Assembly: GCA_033026295.1 (NCBI GenBank)
Contig: CM065176.1
Coordinates: 1,872,501-1,936,500, forward strand
DNA from: Channa striata
Lineage: Eukaryota > Chordata > Actinopteri > Anabantiformes > Channidae
Reading direction: 5' to 3'
DNA length: 64,000 nucleotides
The notes under the pieces are model-generated. The model was not told where the DNA came from and did no database searches. It saw only the letters and a list, made by a program, of their open reading frames with translations. Made by a program: the position numbers and the translations under genes. Positions 27,001 to 35,660 of the stretch are shown here, piece by piece (the stretch's first letter is position 1; each line of letters begins with the position of its first letter).

Positions 27001-30000
27001 GACTGGTTGGAGTGAGTGGAAACATTGGGCAGGTTGGTAGGACCAGTAGCTCCAAAGCTGGGGACACCTGAAGACAGGGACAGAGAAAGAGAGACAGAGA
27101 GGGAGAAGAAGAAGACACAGAGTTAATGTCCTACAGTGGTGACATTATAAATGTGGGGTGAGAGGAGAGAATGAAGAGAAGAGGAAGTGGCTCAGTGCAG
27201 AGTCCCCCAGCAGTCTAAGCATATAGCAGCATGACTATAACCAACTATAAGCTTTATCGAAGAGGAAGGTTTTGAGCCTAGTCTTGTCAGAACAGCTAAG
27301 CAGCATTATTCATTAAGTGTCATCCACCATTCCAGTGTGACTGACAGGAAATCCATCACCGATTTCTTGTCATTTACAGAGAATTACATGCTACACTTGC
27401 AGCATTTATTGCCTGTGACTTTGATGTGTGACCACCTGCCCTACCTCTCCCTGTCTACCTCTGTCTGTGACTCGGCCTCGTTGCCTGCTCGGTGTGATAA
27501 ATAGGTCGACTTTTTAACATTCTCCATTTCATCACGTGTCCCTCCTAAACACTATGTTTCCCCACAATTAAACTAAACTGCAAACGCACATACTTTTGTA
27601 GGAAATGATTATAATTAGAGGTGATTAGAGGTGGTGTCAGAGCCAGGATCGTTTCATCCGTGCTTCTGTGTAACATAAGGTGACATTGTTGTCAGACGCA
27701 TGAGACCAGCGTATCATTTTTGTATAATTTTATGGTGTGCAATGAATAATTTAAAAAAATGATGAATTTCAATGTGCTATTAATGATTAAATCGCTGACA
27801 TCTTAGAGGGAAAGTAAGTCGGTGAAAATGTAACATTGCAGGGCGCAGTTTGGCTTTCGCTGTGGTGTTGTACTTTTCACAAAGCGTCACCAACATCCTC
27901 TCTCGCTCACTCTGTCTCTACACCGTACACTCTATTCTCTGCATCTTGAAAAATGACTCTTTCAGCTCTTCTTTAGTCCAAGTATGCTTGTCCATATGGC
28001 TTTGACCTGATCTTCTCTTCACCCTCCGTGCTGCCTTTTGCCACTAAACACGTGCAGGTTGTGGTTAAGTGTCCCGCCGAGCAGCCCGCTCTGTATTCGA
28101 TAGTTATCTTATGTGAACAAGTCACACCAACTTTGTGTTAACATCCAGACCCACTGTGACCCAAACAAGATAAGCAGTTACAGATAATGGATGGATGGAC
28201 AGACAGAAAATGTTTCTATGGAAAATATTTTTCCATGAATTTGGATATAAATTCCGAGTGATTTCAGGGGGCGGTGCTGTGAGAAAAGACATTTGTGCTT
28301 CAGCGTGGCTGCTGGAAGGCAGGAATACGCTGGCTCTGCAGTCCTGGAAACAAGCTGTGCAGCTTCATTGCCAGTCACAGCACACACAAACACACACACG
28401 TGCAATTAGTTATTGTCGTTCATATTCTAAACACGTTCTCTTTTTCCTCTCCTCGGCTTTCTCTCCTTCTGTCACTGCACAGTAAGATGTTCACCAATCA
28501 GCCACAACATTAGTTTTTGTTTCATTTGCTAACATGCATTAGTCCAAACTGATAAAACACATTCAAGACCAAATAATGGCAGTAATGTGCATTTCTGCAT
28601 GAACATTATTCAAATATATATAAAATCATAGCACAATTTTTTTTACAATAAAATCAAATAATAATCAATCACAACTGCAGTTTCAGTTGAAAGCAAGCTT
28701 ATTTGTTTTGTGATCAGCTACCATTGTAAAAGCAGATGGATTCTGAATTATTTTGTTTGGAAATTGGATAAAAAAGACAGGAGAGGAAGAGTGTGAGGAG
28801 GACAAAGAGAAGAAGATAATAGTTGACCAGTCTTGTTCTCTAAAGGTAAATTCTTGTGTTTCCGTCCAAATTCTAGTTATTCTGTGAAAATGTACATCTA
28901 CTGGTTGGACTCACACAGTCAGTAACAACACGCATTAAAGTAATGTGTCGGCTCCCTGTAGAAAGCAGACATCTTAACTCTCACATAAACGGGAAACCAC
29001 GTTTCAATAATTGATGTCTGGGATTAGGGAACCCTGCTTACACCAGGGAGATTCCTATCTCTTTCTCTTTCATCTATCTCTTTCTTTCAAGATCTCGCTA
29101 TCTTTGTCCTAGAGACAGATATATAACAAAGGCTGCAGATAGAATCATTAACAAGCACGAGCACACAACAAGCTGCCTGCTTCTAAATAAAAGGCCAACT
29201 GAAAATTAAACACACAGCATCAAGTCGCTTTCTACCACACACGTTTTCTGAGAGGCTGTGTCCGAAATCACCCCCTAATCACTATATAGCGTGTTCGCCA
29301 TTAAGTAATAGTGTTCAGGTGTTGAGTATGTAATGCGCATGGCATCCCCCACAATGCAATGCTCCCTGATTTGGAGATGAGAACATTACTGTCAATGATA
29401 TGTCAGTTGATTGCTCACTATTGCGCAAGCGAGGGATTGGGGGGGATTTCCGACACTGTGTGCCAACAAAGAGCCCAAAAATCTGAGAGCTACTTTTTCT
29501 GTCAGTGTACAGTGAACTAGGCTTGCAAAACAAGTCTAAGATGGAGGAGAAATCAGAGTACTCTGCTGGTCCATGTACATCCACGTTTCTCCCAATCACC
29601 AGAAAAAGCTGGTGTCTCCAAGTAACTTACACAACATAGTAAGTTACATTCAATTCAATTCAACTTTATTTATATAGCACCAATTTACAACAAGGTCATC
29701 TCAAGGCACTTTACATAATAAAGTCGAGACTATACAAACATTTAAAGAAACCTCCAGCAAATGGTTGGCGGCCATCTGCCTTGACTGGGAAGATGGGCTG
29801 GGCTGGGCTGAGTGGAAAGTGGAGAGAGAAAAGAACAGAGCAAATAAAGCAACAACAAAACATTGGGCAGGTTAGTAGGACCAGTAGCTGCGCACTGGAG
29901 GACACACAGGACAGGGACAGAGAGAGGGAGAAAGAGAGGGGGAGAAAGACGACTACGGGACAAAGAAGACAAAGAGTTAATGTCCTACAGTGGTGACATT

Positions 30001-33000
30001 ATAGATGTGGGGTGAGAGGAGAGAATGAAGAGAAGAGGAAAGTGGCACAGTGCAGAGTCCCCCAGCAGTCTAAGCCTATAGCAGCATGACTATAACCAAC
30101 TATAAGCTTTATCAAAGAGGAAGGTTTTGTGCCTAGTCTTAAAAATAGAGAGGGTGTCTGCTTCCCGAATCTGGACTGGGAGCTGGTTCCACAGGAGAGG
30201 AGCTTGATAGCTAAAGGCTCTGCCTCCCATTCTATTTTTGGTAATTCTGGGAACCTTAAGTAGGCCTCTATTTTGGGACCGAGGTGGTCTAGTAGGATGA
30301 TATGGTACTAGGAGATCTTTTAAATATGATGGGGCTTGACCGTTTAGAGCTTTATAGGTAAGAAGAAGGGTTTTAAATTCTATTCTACATTTAATTGGAA
30401 GCCAATGGAGAGAAGCTAATGAAGGTGAAATATGATCTCTCTTACCAATCCCAGTCAGTAATCTTGCTGCAGAATTTTGGATTAATTGGAGGCTTTTTAG
30501 AGAGTTACTGGGGCAGCCTGAAAGTAGAGAATTACAGAAGTCCAATCTAGAAGTAACAAATGCTTGAACCAGTTTTTCAGCATCACTTTGAGACAGGATG
30601 CTCCTAATTTTGGAAATGTTTCTTAGGTGGAAGAAGGCTGTTCTAGTTATTTGTTTTATGTGTGAGGTAAATGACAAATCCTGGTCAAAAATGACTCCGA
30701 CATTCCTTGCAGTACTACTGGGGGCCAGAGTTATGTCATCTAAAGTAACAATATGTTTGGAAAACATGTCTCTTAGACTCTTAGGCCCAAACACAACAAC
30801 TTCAGTTTTATCTGAGTTTAGAAGAAGGAAATTAGACGTCATCCAGTCCCTTATGTTTTTTAAACATGCTTGTAATTTGTTTAATTGTTTTGTTTCAACA
30901 GGTTTCATAGATAGATATAACTGCGTGTCATCAGCGTAGCAATGAAAATTTACAGAGTGTTTTCTAATAATGTTGCCAAGGGGAGACATATATAGAGTAA
31001 AGAGTATTGTTCCTAACACAGAGCCTTGTGGAACTCCATAACTAACTGTTGCGTATGTGGAAAATTTATCATTAACATGAACAAATTGGAATCTATCTGA
31101 TAGATAAGATTTAAACCAGTTTAGTGCAGTTCCTTTAATTCCAATTACATGTTCTAGTCTCTGTAATAATATTCTGTGATCAATGGTGTCGAATGCAGCA
31201 CTAAGATCTAGCAGAACTAGTATAGAGACAAGTCCATTATCTGAAGCCGGAAGAAGATCGTTGGTGACTTTAACCAGTGCGGTTTCTGTGCTATGATCAA
31301 CTCTAAATCCTGACTGAAATTCTTCAAACAAGTCGTTTCTGCACAGGTGGTCACATAATTGCTTTACAACTACTTTTTCAAGTATTTTAGAAATAAAGGG
31401 GAGATTGGATATTGGTCTGTAATTGGCTAAGACACCTGGATCCAGACTAAGTTTTTTAAGTAGAGGTTTGATTACAGCTACCTTATAGGCCTTTGGTACA
31501 TATCCTGTTTGTAAAGATAGATTAATGATATCTAATACGAACGTGTCTAATAAGGGTAGAGCACCTTTGAGCAGTCTAACTGGAATAGGGTCTAGCAGAC
31601 ATGTTGTTGGTTTAGATGCCATAATAGTTGAAGTTAACTCAGCAAGGTCTATGGGTTCAAAGCAGTCTAAAAGGGACTGAGGACTTACTAATGATTCTAA
31701 TTCTGTTGTATTTGTGGGGAGGGTCTGGTGAATTTTATTTCTAATAGCTATGATTTTGTTTGTGAAGAAGGTCATGAAGTCATTGCTGCATAGCGTTGAG
31801 GGAATACTAGTCTAAACTGAACTATGGCTTTTAGTCAGCCTGGCTACAGTGCTGAAAAGAAACCGGGGGTTGTTCTTGTTTTCCTCTATTAGTGATGAAT
31901 AATGAGCTGTTCTGGCTTTACGGAGGCTAATTTGTATAAGTATAAACTCTTTTTCCAGGCTAAGCGTGATTCTTGTGAGTGAGTGGAACACCACTTCCTT
32001 TCTAGTCTTCGTGACGCCTGCTTTAAATTGCGGGTTTGCGAGCTATACCATGGAGATCGCCTGTTCAGAATTACTGCCTTCTTTTTTGGGGGGCAACACT
32101 ATCAAGTATTGAATGTAAAGATGCTGCATAATTATCAGTCAGGTAATCAACTTGTGCAGGACTACAGTTAATGTGGCTACTCACAGTTATATCAGTACAT
32201 GTTGAAGTAAATGATGAAGGGATCATTTCCTTAAATTTGTTCACAGTGTTTTCAGATAAACACCTACTGAAGCAAAACTTCTTTCTAGCTGCCGTGTAGT
32301 CCAATAAACTAAATTCAAATGTTATTAGGAAATGGTCAGAGAGAACAGAATTATGAGGAAATACTGTGAGTTTATCAATGTCAATGCTGTATGTAAGGAC
32401 AAGGTTTAGGGTGTGACTAAAACAATGAGTGGGTTCATTTACATTTTGAAACCAATGGAATCTAATACTGAAGTAAATGCCGTGTTGAGGGACTTACTGT
32501 CAGCATCTACATGAATGTTAAAATCGCCCGCTATGACGCCTTTATCTGCACTCAGCACTAAGTCGGCTAGAAAATCTGAGAATTCAGTCAAAAATTCAGA
32601 AAAAGGGACTGGAGCACGGTACACAATAACAAATAGAAGTGGATTTTGAGTTTTACAAATTGGGTGTGAAAGTCTCAGAGTAAGACTCTCAAATGAGTTA
32701 CAACTATGTTTAGGTTTAGGGTTTATTGGTAAGCTTGAGTGATAGATTGTCTGACATTGTCTTGGTACTCACAAGTTACACACCGATCAATATTAGCTTC
32801 AGTGACCTCCGATTTGCGTAATCGATTGCGTTTATCCTTAGACAGGAGTTTCCAATATGATTCGATGTCGCCCGCTCTGGCCCCAGGGCAACATCGTCTC
32901 TAACTTCACGTTTCTGACTATGGAGTCGCCAATTACCAGAGTTCGTTCCTCAGCAGGTGTGTCGCTGATTGGAGAAAATCGATTGGAAACGTGAACCGAC

Positions 33001-34531
33001 TGGTGGTGAACCTCAGGCATCTGCTTAGCATTAGACCTCTTATGAACTGTCACCCAGCCGGCCTGGCTTCCCAGCTGCTCGAGTACTGCTGGGGAACAGC
33101 TAACAGTGGCTATGCTAACAGTGGCTATGCTAGGTTGGTCGGCACCAGCTAGGGCCTGACTAGCTGGATTGTTTGTCATGGTGCGGAGCCGTGCTTCCAA
33201 TTCAGAGAGCCTCGCCTCCAAAGCTGCAATAACCTTATACTTATTACAAGTACCGTTATCACTAAAGGAGGCCGAGGAAAAACTAAACATGTGGCAGACA
33301 GAGCAAGTCAGAGGAGAGAGAGAAGGAGCAGGTGTTTGCGTAAAACAAATCTCACGTCTCAAGTGTTAGTTTATATACAGAGCTACGATTAGCCAGTGAA
33401 CAATACTTCAACAGAGACCTCAAACAACGTGGAGAAACAGGAGTGACACAATACGCTTACCGCAGGAGGAATCAGCCTCGCAGGTTACCTAAAATGGAGC
33501 TAGTGGACCAAATAATAACACATGCAGTTATTATTTGGGACATGATGGAAATGCCACTAGGAACATCAAACTGACAAGTAGCGCAGTTAAGCCGCGCAAA
33601 CCAAGTTCAGTTCAATTCGACTGTATTTGTATAGCACCAGTTCAAGGCACTTTACATCATAAAGTTCAGACTATACAGAAATTCAGAGAAAACCCAAAAA
33701 ACAACAGCAACAGTGGAGAGGAAAAAATACCTTTAACTGAAGAAACCTCCAGCAGAACCAGGCTCAGGGTGGGCGGCCATCTGCCTTGGGCTGAGTGGAA
33801 AACACTGGGCAGGTTTCAGTGTGCTGAGAGCAGAGTGATGTGACTTCACAAATACACACATTGTTCTTGATCAGGACCAAAAACCTTTAAAGTGGAATGT
33901 CAATAAAGCTTCTTAATAGATGCCTACCAACCAATTTGAAATAGGGACAAATCTGCGATGTGAGAAATGCAGCATTACAGTGCGATGTCACTGCAAACCA
34001 TCCGTCATGCTTACCTTGATAGAAATAACCACACACACTTCAGACTGGCTAATTAGGTGTTTTTTCTGTTATATGGGGTACATGGAATTGCAATTTTGTT
34101 CAGCAGTTCATGTTTTGGTGCTTATGGACTAGTTTGGGTAAACAATTTTTTTGCATACCACACATGACTGAATTTGCTGTGATGTGTTTATTAGCCCCAT
34201 CAGTGTGAACTCTCCTCTTCTCTCACGTAGCTGTTTTGAAGACGACGAGCCTCCATGTGTGGAGGAGATTGAGTATTCCCAAGACTGCCTCACATTTAAA
34301 GGCGCTGATCTGGATTCAGACGTGAACAGCAACACAGTCGGCGCTGATGAAGACGAGGAGGGTGATGAAGGCCACAGAGGAGCTAACCATCAGCAAGGGA
34401 GCATTGGGCAAGCACAGCAGTCAAATGTGAAGGGTTGTCTTTTCCCTGAGCTGACATCCATTGACACACTTGGCGAGAAAAGAAACACACTCAATGGTAT
34501 GAGCGTCCCAGATAAACAAATCACAAGTTAA
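5889..34531 (+). CDS. agbl1: Cytosolic carboxypeptidase, AGBL1/CCP4-like; 3' part of gene (seven exons, 5' exons outside window)
   Basis: Joining seven exons gives about 353 residues ending in a stop at 34529-34531, with every splice phase matching. The protein is an M14 metallocarboxypeptidase of the cytosolic CCP subfamily, enzymes that trim C-terminal glutamates or polyglutamate chains from tubulin and other cytosolic proteins. Seen: [10 protein letters not shown] (HxxE zinc site) in exon 1 of the window, EDLNRQW (substrate Asn-Arg) in the second, [11 protein letters not shown] (later zinc His) in the third, and RSYTMEST (catalytic Glu) in the fifth. Phrases such as [23 protein letters not shown] and [14 protein letters not shown] resemble AGBL1 more than AGTPBP1, judged from memory of the families. 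The acidic tail ([15 protein letters not shown]) also resembles AGTPBP1, so paralogue assignment is less sure than family. The N-terminal domain and start codon are not in the window. Confidence 0.8.
6716..8070 (-). mobile_element. L2 LINE fragment: RT C-terminus and 3' UTR
   Basis: The plus strand begins with the tail complement AATTCAACTTTATTTATATA and continues through the L2 3' UTR into the complement of the RT C-terminal half (7192-8050). The same sequence occurs in the longer copies at 29.6-33.5 kb and 18.9-24.3 kb. The ORF is broken by stops. It lies antisense in the intron after the 5889-6069 exon and is 5'-truncated near the FHCYADD motif. Confidence 0.85.
8071..12377. other. Intron DNA; microsatellites but no gene seen
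   Basis: Intron between the first two visible carboxypeptidase exons. Apart from the CA repeats near 10.4-10.7 kb and a short AT run near 9890-9907, I recognise nothing. Short ORFs here, including those translated from the CA tracts, look random. Confidence 0.5.
10400..10712. repeat. Cluster of (CA)n microsatellites
   Basis: AC/CA dinucleotide tracts occur at about 10401-10421, 10545-10591 (interrupted by G) and 10700-10711, separated by non-repetitive DNA. A GTGTGTTTGTGTGTCTG stretch lies at about 10491-10508. The polymorphic potential is typical of fish microsatellites. Confidence 0.85.
12378..12507 (+). CDS. agbl1: agbl1-like exon with substrate-binding EDLNRQW motif
   Basis: A pyrimidine-rich tract and CTCAG precede the exon and GTGAGA follows; 130 bp. 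It completes a split codon from the 5889-6069 exon and ends in phase 0. The product reads [19 protein letters not shown] and continues to [13 protein letters not shown]. The Asn-Arg of LNRQW corresponds to the substrate-carboxylate binding pair of M14 carboxypeptidases. The DLNSED stretch replaces the SLSGED I recall for mammalian CCP1/CCP4; the change precedes the binding residues and need not affect catalysis. Confidence 0.9.
12508..13250. other. Intron DNA with nothing recognised
   Basis: AT-rich intronic sequence between the EDLNRQW exon and the LINE fragment. No repeats or coding signal were recognised. Confidence 0.4.
13252..14110 (-). mobile_element. Decayed L2/CR1-like LINE pieces with endonuclease and RT remnants
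   Basis: Minus-strand frames give [19 protein letters not shown] followed in a shifted frame by [15 protein letters not shown] (endonuclease; compare GDFNIH). Then [20 protein letters not shown] and [17 protein letters not shown] represent the endonuclease-RT linker. Near 14050-14106 a separate piece reads CAPQG, a stop, then [10 protein letters not shown], the RT PQGSxLGPLLF motif. The pieces are out of normal order: an RT motif lies upstream of endonuclease on the minus strand, so the block is composite or rearranged. At its left edge TCAGATGCTTTTATCCAAAG is a common fish repeat tail motif. Confidence 0.55.
14111..14827. other. Intron DNA with nothing recognised
   Basis: AT-rich sequence up to the acceptor of the CDYHGHS exon. 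No repeat family or coding signal was recognised. Confidence 0.4.
14828..14959 (+). CDS. agbl1: agbl1-like exon with third zinc-ligand His region
   Basis: The exon is 132 bp (44 codons), phase 0 at both ends, between CTTCCAG and GTAAGA. It encodes [20 protein letters not shown] and then VKETLW and EDPGYR. The CDYHGHS histidines (14843-14845 and 14849-14851) are where CCP enzymes carry the remaining zinc ligand. GCSVKETLW is among the stretches closest to AGBL1. Only 204 bp separate it from the next exon. Confidence 0.92.
15164..15226 (+). CDS. agbl1: agbl1-like short exon ([13 protein letters not shown])
   Basis: A 63-bp exon (21 codons), phase 0 at both ends, lies between TTTCTCTAG and GTAATT. 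The peptide [20 protein letters not shown] matches the conserved helix-rich CCP segment that joins the zinc-histidine region to the VEKS segment. The donor GTAATT is weaker than the consensus, but the frame and homology on both sides fix it. Confidence 0.9.
15227..16101. other. Intron DNA with nothing recognised
   Basis: AT-rich sequence between the 63-bp exon and the catalytic-Glu exon. No convincing repeats or coding potential. Confidence 0.4.
16102..16215 (+). CDS. agbl1: agbl1-like exon with catalytic Glu
   Basis: A 114-bp exon (38 codons), phase 0 at both ends, sits between TTGTCAG and GTGTGT. It encodes [20 protein letters not shown], then [18 protein letters not shown]. The Glu at 16177-16179 in YTMEST is the general-base Glu position of M14 enzymes, so the active site is complete. 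The following intron is 8.7 kb and contains the L2 copy at 18.9-24.3 kb. Confidence 0.92.
16216..18931. other. Intron DNA with nothing recognised
   Basis: Left part of the 8.7-kb intron. It is AT-rich, with a run of TATATA-type sequence near 18710-18770. The 127-codon open frame at 18170-18553 shows no family features and I treat it as chance. Confidence 0.4.
19177..20036 (+). pseudogene. L2 ORF1: zinc-finger, coiled-coil and SGNH-esterase protein, frameshifted
   Basis: Two overlapping frames (19177-19446 and 19443-20036) make up ORF1. The first has paired CxxC motifs (TCSVC and TCNKC) and then a predicted coiled coil ([19 protein letters not shown]). The second is an SGNH/GDSL hydrolase domain: [10 protein letters not shown] (nucleophile Ser block), IIHAGTND (block III) and RRDGIHPT (Asp-His block). 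CR1 and L2 LINEs are known to carry such esterase-type ORF1 proteins, thought to act in particle assembly or lipid contact. Compared with the copy at 32838-33362, a short deletion near 19430 causes the frame change. Confidence 0.75.
20142..21717 (+). pseudogene. L2 ORF2 5' part: AP-endonuclease and start of RT, broken
   Basis: Three overlapping frames cover this part. 20142-20597 holds [14 protein letters not shown] and FCLTETWLQ (endonuclease start). 20561-21301 holds [14 protein letters not shown] and SVLSDHFLI (endonuclease end). The usual GDFNIH appears as GNFNIH, a changed metal or active-site residue. 21196-21717 runs through the linker into the RT N-terminus ([15 protein letters not shown]) and ends where the DNA transposon enters at 21687. 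Confidence 0.75.
21687..22675. mobile_element. Non-autonomous pogo-like DNA transposon, 989 bp, inserted in L2
   Basis: Ends are CCGTAAATTCTGGACTATA and, reverse complemented, CCGTATTTTCCGGACTATAA, imperfect inverted repeats. TA flanks both sides (21685-21686 and 22676-22677). Removing the element and one TA restores the continuous L2 reading seen in the copy at 30.0-33.5 kb, which directly shows a TA duplication on insertion, typical of the Tc1/mariner/pogo group. A second copy in opposite orientation is at 45681-46668. The minus-strand ORF 22331-22549 looks like a remnant of pogo/Tigger DNA-binding sequence. Confidence 0.85.
22331..22549 (-). pseudogene. Remnant of a pogo/Tigger-like transposase N-terminus (72 codons)
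   Basis: [20 protein letters not shown] resembles the opening of the CENP-B-type helix-turn-helix in pogo-family transposases (SYDAAFKLK...), from family knowledge. It is followed by a Gln/Glu-rich end ([10 protein letters not shown]) and stop. No DDE catalytic part follows. The near-identical frame in the other copy at 45806-46024 argues that this is ancestral coding sequence and not chance. Confidence 0.5.
22690..24160 (+). pseudogene. L2 ORF2 3' part: RT palm and C-terminus, broken
   Basis: After the DNA transposon the RT resumes. Frame 22799-23221 includes [20 protein letters not shown] (motif A) and [20 protein letters not shown] (motif B region). A deletion of about 24 bp removes the residues before the active-site ADDT (near 23188-23205), compared with [13 protein letters not shown] in the 30.9-kb copy. 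Further frameshifts follow through 23990. Confidence 0.75.
24343..24896. other. Intron DNA between L2 and the penultimate exon
   Basis: No recognised repeat. It includes an A-rich or T-rich patch near 24590 and ends with the TG-repeat splice acceptor. Confidence 0.4.
24872..24896 (+). promoter_or_regulatory. TG-repeat splice acceptor
   Basis: The bases before the exon at 24897 read CTGTATCTGTGTGTGTGTGT and then GTGCAG. A UG-rich acceptor tract is a known binding environment for TDP-43/CELF-type proteins and is known from CFTR exon 9 to affect exon inclusion. That effect here is inference. Confidence 0.5.
24897..25036 (+). CDS. agbl1: agbl1-like penultimate exon
   Basis: A 140-bp exon, phase 0 in and phase 2 out, ends before GTAAGA. 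It encodes [20 protein letters not shown] and continues to [15 protein letters not shown]. GLQxGTRELxEMGAxFC is the conserved last helix of the CCP catalytic domain; after it the sequence diverges. The acceptor is unusual: the 25 bases before AG are mainly TG repeats instead of a long pyrimidine tract. Because 140 is not a multiple of three, skipping this exon would shift the frame into the last exon. Confidence 0.9.
25037..26214. other. Intron DNA with a short CA repeat
   Basis: A (CA)n tract lies at about 25219-25241 and a GA-rich patch (GAGAGAGGCAGACAGAGAGA) near 25690-25726. Otherwise nothing is recognised. Confidence 0.5.
26215..26345. repeat. Dispersed teleost repeat fragment
   Basis: ATCCATTATTCTTAACCGCT, GTTGGAGTCTATCCCCGCTG and TCATTGGGCAAGAGTCAGGG match the layout of the block at 4979-5165. 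The sequence AAGATAAGCAGTTACAGATA near 28168 looks like the opposite-strand end of the same kind of repeat. Confidence 0.5.
26789..27285 (-). mobile_element. L2 LINE 3'-end fragment
   Basis: It starts at the tail complement AATTGAATTAAATATTTTTT, passes through the 3' UTR block shared with the other L2 copies, and ends in the complement of the last RT codons (GAGGAAGGTTTTGAGCCTAG). It is 5'-truncated, about 0.5 kb, with no usable ORF. Confidence 0.85.
27286..29648. other. Intron DNA, mostly unrecognised
   Basis: A block near 29262-29640, with TGTCCGAAATCACCCCCTAA and a 94-codon minus frame, looks like the end of a widespread fish DNA-transposon repeat (TGTCCGAAATC...), but I see only one convincing end. 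The rest is AT-rich with no clear signal. Confidence 0.35.
30090..31775 (-). CDS. L2 reverse transcriptase region, 561 codons open
   Basis: This is the longest LINE RT frame that survives here apart from the RTE. It contains [53 protein letters not shown] (motif A), [18 protein letters not shown] (motif B), [13 protein letters not shown] (catalytic YADD, near 30927-30950), and the L2 C-terminal stretch ([40 protein letters not shown]). The domain would copy L2 RNA at a nicked target. The first codon is not a natural start: the endonuclease part lies upstream in other frames, so this is a residual RT domain and not a complete ORF2. Confidence 0.85.
   Translation of the reverse strand: MTFFTNKIIAIRNKIHQTLPTNTTELESLVSPQSLLDCFEPIDLAELTSTIMASKPTTCLLDPIPVRLLKGALPLLDTFVLDIINLSLQTGYVPKAYKVAVIKPLLKKLSLDPGVLANYRPISNLPFISKILEKVVVKQLCDHLCRNDLFEEFQSGFRVDHSTETALVKVTNDLLPASDNGLVSILVLLDLSAAFDTIDHRILLQRLEHVIGIKGTALNWFKSYLSDRFQFVHVNDKFSTYATVSYGVPQGSVLGTILFTLYMSPLGNIIRKHSVNFHCYADDTQLYLSMKPVETKQLNKLQACLKNIRDWMTSNFLLLNSDKTEVVVFGPKSLRDMFSKHIVTLDDITLAPSSTARNVGVIFDQDLSFTSHIKQITRTAFFHLRNISKIRSILSQSDAEKLVQAFVTSRLDFCNSLLSGCPSNSLKSLQLIQNSAARLLTGIGKRDHISPSLASLHWLPIKCRIEFKTLLLTYKALNGQAPSYLKDLLVPYHPTRPPRSQNRGLLKVPRITKNRMGGRAFSYQAPLLWNQLPVQIREADTLSIFKTRHKTFLFDKAYSWL
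32071..32640 (-). pseudogene. L2 endonuclease remnant
   Basis: Minus frames 32439-32624 ([20 protein letters not shown] and then [17 protein letters not shown]) and 32071-32304 ([18 protein letters not shown]) carry the C-terminal half of the AP-endonuclease. GDFNIH is intact here, unlike the sense copy. A frame break near 32435 and the missing N-terminal half prevent function. Confidence 0.7.
32838..33362 (-). pseudogene. L2 ORF1, truncated within the esterase domain
   Basis: It holds [20 protein letters not shown] and GTCNKYKV (the second CxxC has become CNKY), the coiled coil [16 protein letters not shown], and a linker. Then comes [13 protein letters not shown], the esterase nucleophile block. 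A deletion right after it shifts the frame (ending [10 protein letters not shown]), and the HAGTND and DGIHP blocks are absent. The linker segment absent from the 19.4-kb copy is present here ([17 protein letters not shown]). Confidence 0.7.
33606..33814 (-). mobile_element. Short L2 3'-tail fragment
   Basis: TTCAATTCGACTGTATTTGT, GGCACTTTACATCATAAAGT and CCTCCAGCAGAACCAGGCTC match the L2 3' UTR in antisense orientation. About 0.2 kb, internally shortened, and only 136 bp from the larger L2 copy. Confidence 0.75.
34231..34531 (+). CDS. agbl1: agbl1-like terminal exon, acidic C-terminal tail
   Basis: The exon follows a clear acceptor (TCTTCTCTCACGTAG); its first base completes an AAC codon from 25036. 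It adds 99 residues and then TAA at 34529-34531. [17 protein letters not shown] matches the position and character of the acidic CCP1-type tail (DEPRFLEEVDYS, from memory). Then comes an Asp/Glu-rich run ([12 protein letters not shown]) and a poorly conserved, probably disordered end. An in-frame ATG upstream at 34184 is intronic and is not a real start. Confidence 0.82.
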
Positions 34532-35660
34532 GGGCGTTTTTCTACATTTGTGGATTTACATGTGCTACCAGAAATACAGAAGAGAGCTTTGGATATTGTC
34601 TAAAAGGTTGAAGGTGAATGAAGGTCTTCATTCTTCCAATGAAGAAACAGGATCATCTTTCAAAGTTTGATGGACAATGTTCTTTTTTGATTTGCATCTT
34701 AAATGAGAGCACAGAAATAGGTCCCTTCAAAACTGTGCAACGCTGTTCCGTTTAGCTGGCTTCTTTTTGGCATAATCTGCTTTGTTATCATCACAACAGC
34801 CACATTATGAAGTGAACTCAGTCCTACGAATAAGCCTGCTCAGTGGGACTTTTTCAAAGACACTGACCCCAACTCTGTCTTACTTCTACTCGCAGGTAAT
34901 GAGTGTAATGCAAGAAATAAACTCAGCCTGCTGTACAACATTAGAGCAAACTGGAGCTTCTTGTGCAACATTTGGATTGCATCACTTTTTACTTACTTTG
35001 GCGTATCATAATGTCATAATGATGCAGTGGCCCTTCTGAAAGGAAGGAACAACTTTATATACAAAGAAAAGCTACTAAGGGTTAGGGACAATAACTTCCG
35101 CATGAGAGTTTCTTGCTTTATATCTCATTACTTTAGGCATCAAATATCGAAGCTGGGTTACCATTATACTACACTGAAATCTTGGGTGGTTTTTTCCACT
35201 TTGGGAACGAGAACAGGCTGAGAATGACGAAACGTCGCCCTGCAGGGTGCTTGACGTGGCACAAACAAGCTAATCCAGGTTGCAGACTGATGAACTGGTC
35301 GATGACTAGAGGCAATTGGTTGTTGGTTTTGGCGTCCCTGTGTGGGCTGTGGCAAATAGGCATTCATCTTTATTACCGATATGTATGATTTTTTTTATAT
35401 TGAGAGGACACCTTCTCCAAAAGGACAAAATGTCATCTTGCTCCTAGGGAGGTATGTTGTGTTCAGGACTTCAGACTAATAATAAATCCCACTCCCACTC
35501 CTCATGGAGACAAACTTCACTAAGGTTTGTTACATTTTAACCAAAAATGTAAAGATTTAAGCAGCTTGTTAAGTGTGAATAGTTGTAGGTGCATGTGCAT
35601 GTTGTTTTAGATTTTATAAGATGTATATTTCAAATAAAAGACATGTGAGATGTGAAGAAC
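34532..35660 (+). other. Probable 3' UTR of the carboxypeptidase gene
   Basis: No ORF or repeat of note follows the stop. Possible poly(A) signals AATAAA occur at 34916-34921, 35481-35486 and 35633-35638. The last lies in an A/T-rich stretch and is a plausible end. The true cleavage site cannot be fixed from sequence alone. Confidence 0.4.

Larger units (their letters stand above)
29649..33469 (-). mobile_element. L2-type LINE, antisense, 5' end and 3' tail present, internally deleted
   Basis: On the minus strand this runs from CCTCCTGCGGTAAG at 33469 to the tail ending at about 29649. It contains an ORF1 start (33362 down to 32838), part of the endonuclease (32071-32640) and a long RT ORF (31775-30090). 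The second half of the ORF1 esterase and the start of the endonuclease have been removed by deletion, and ORF2 is interrupted around 32070-31780. It lies antisense in the last intron of the carboxypeptidase gene. Confidence 0.88.

Noticed and set aside
29262..29640. Full DNA transposon starting TGTCCGAAATC
   Set aside because: Only one end resembles a known fish repeat; no matching inverted end or target duplication was found.
34184..34230. ATG-started extension of the last carboxypeptidase exon
   Set aside because: The segment is intronic, ends in a strong acceptor, and the phase from the preceding exon fixes the exon start at 34231.
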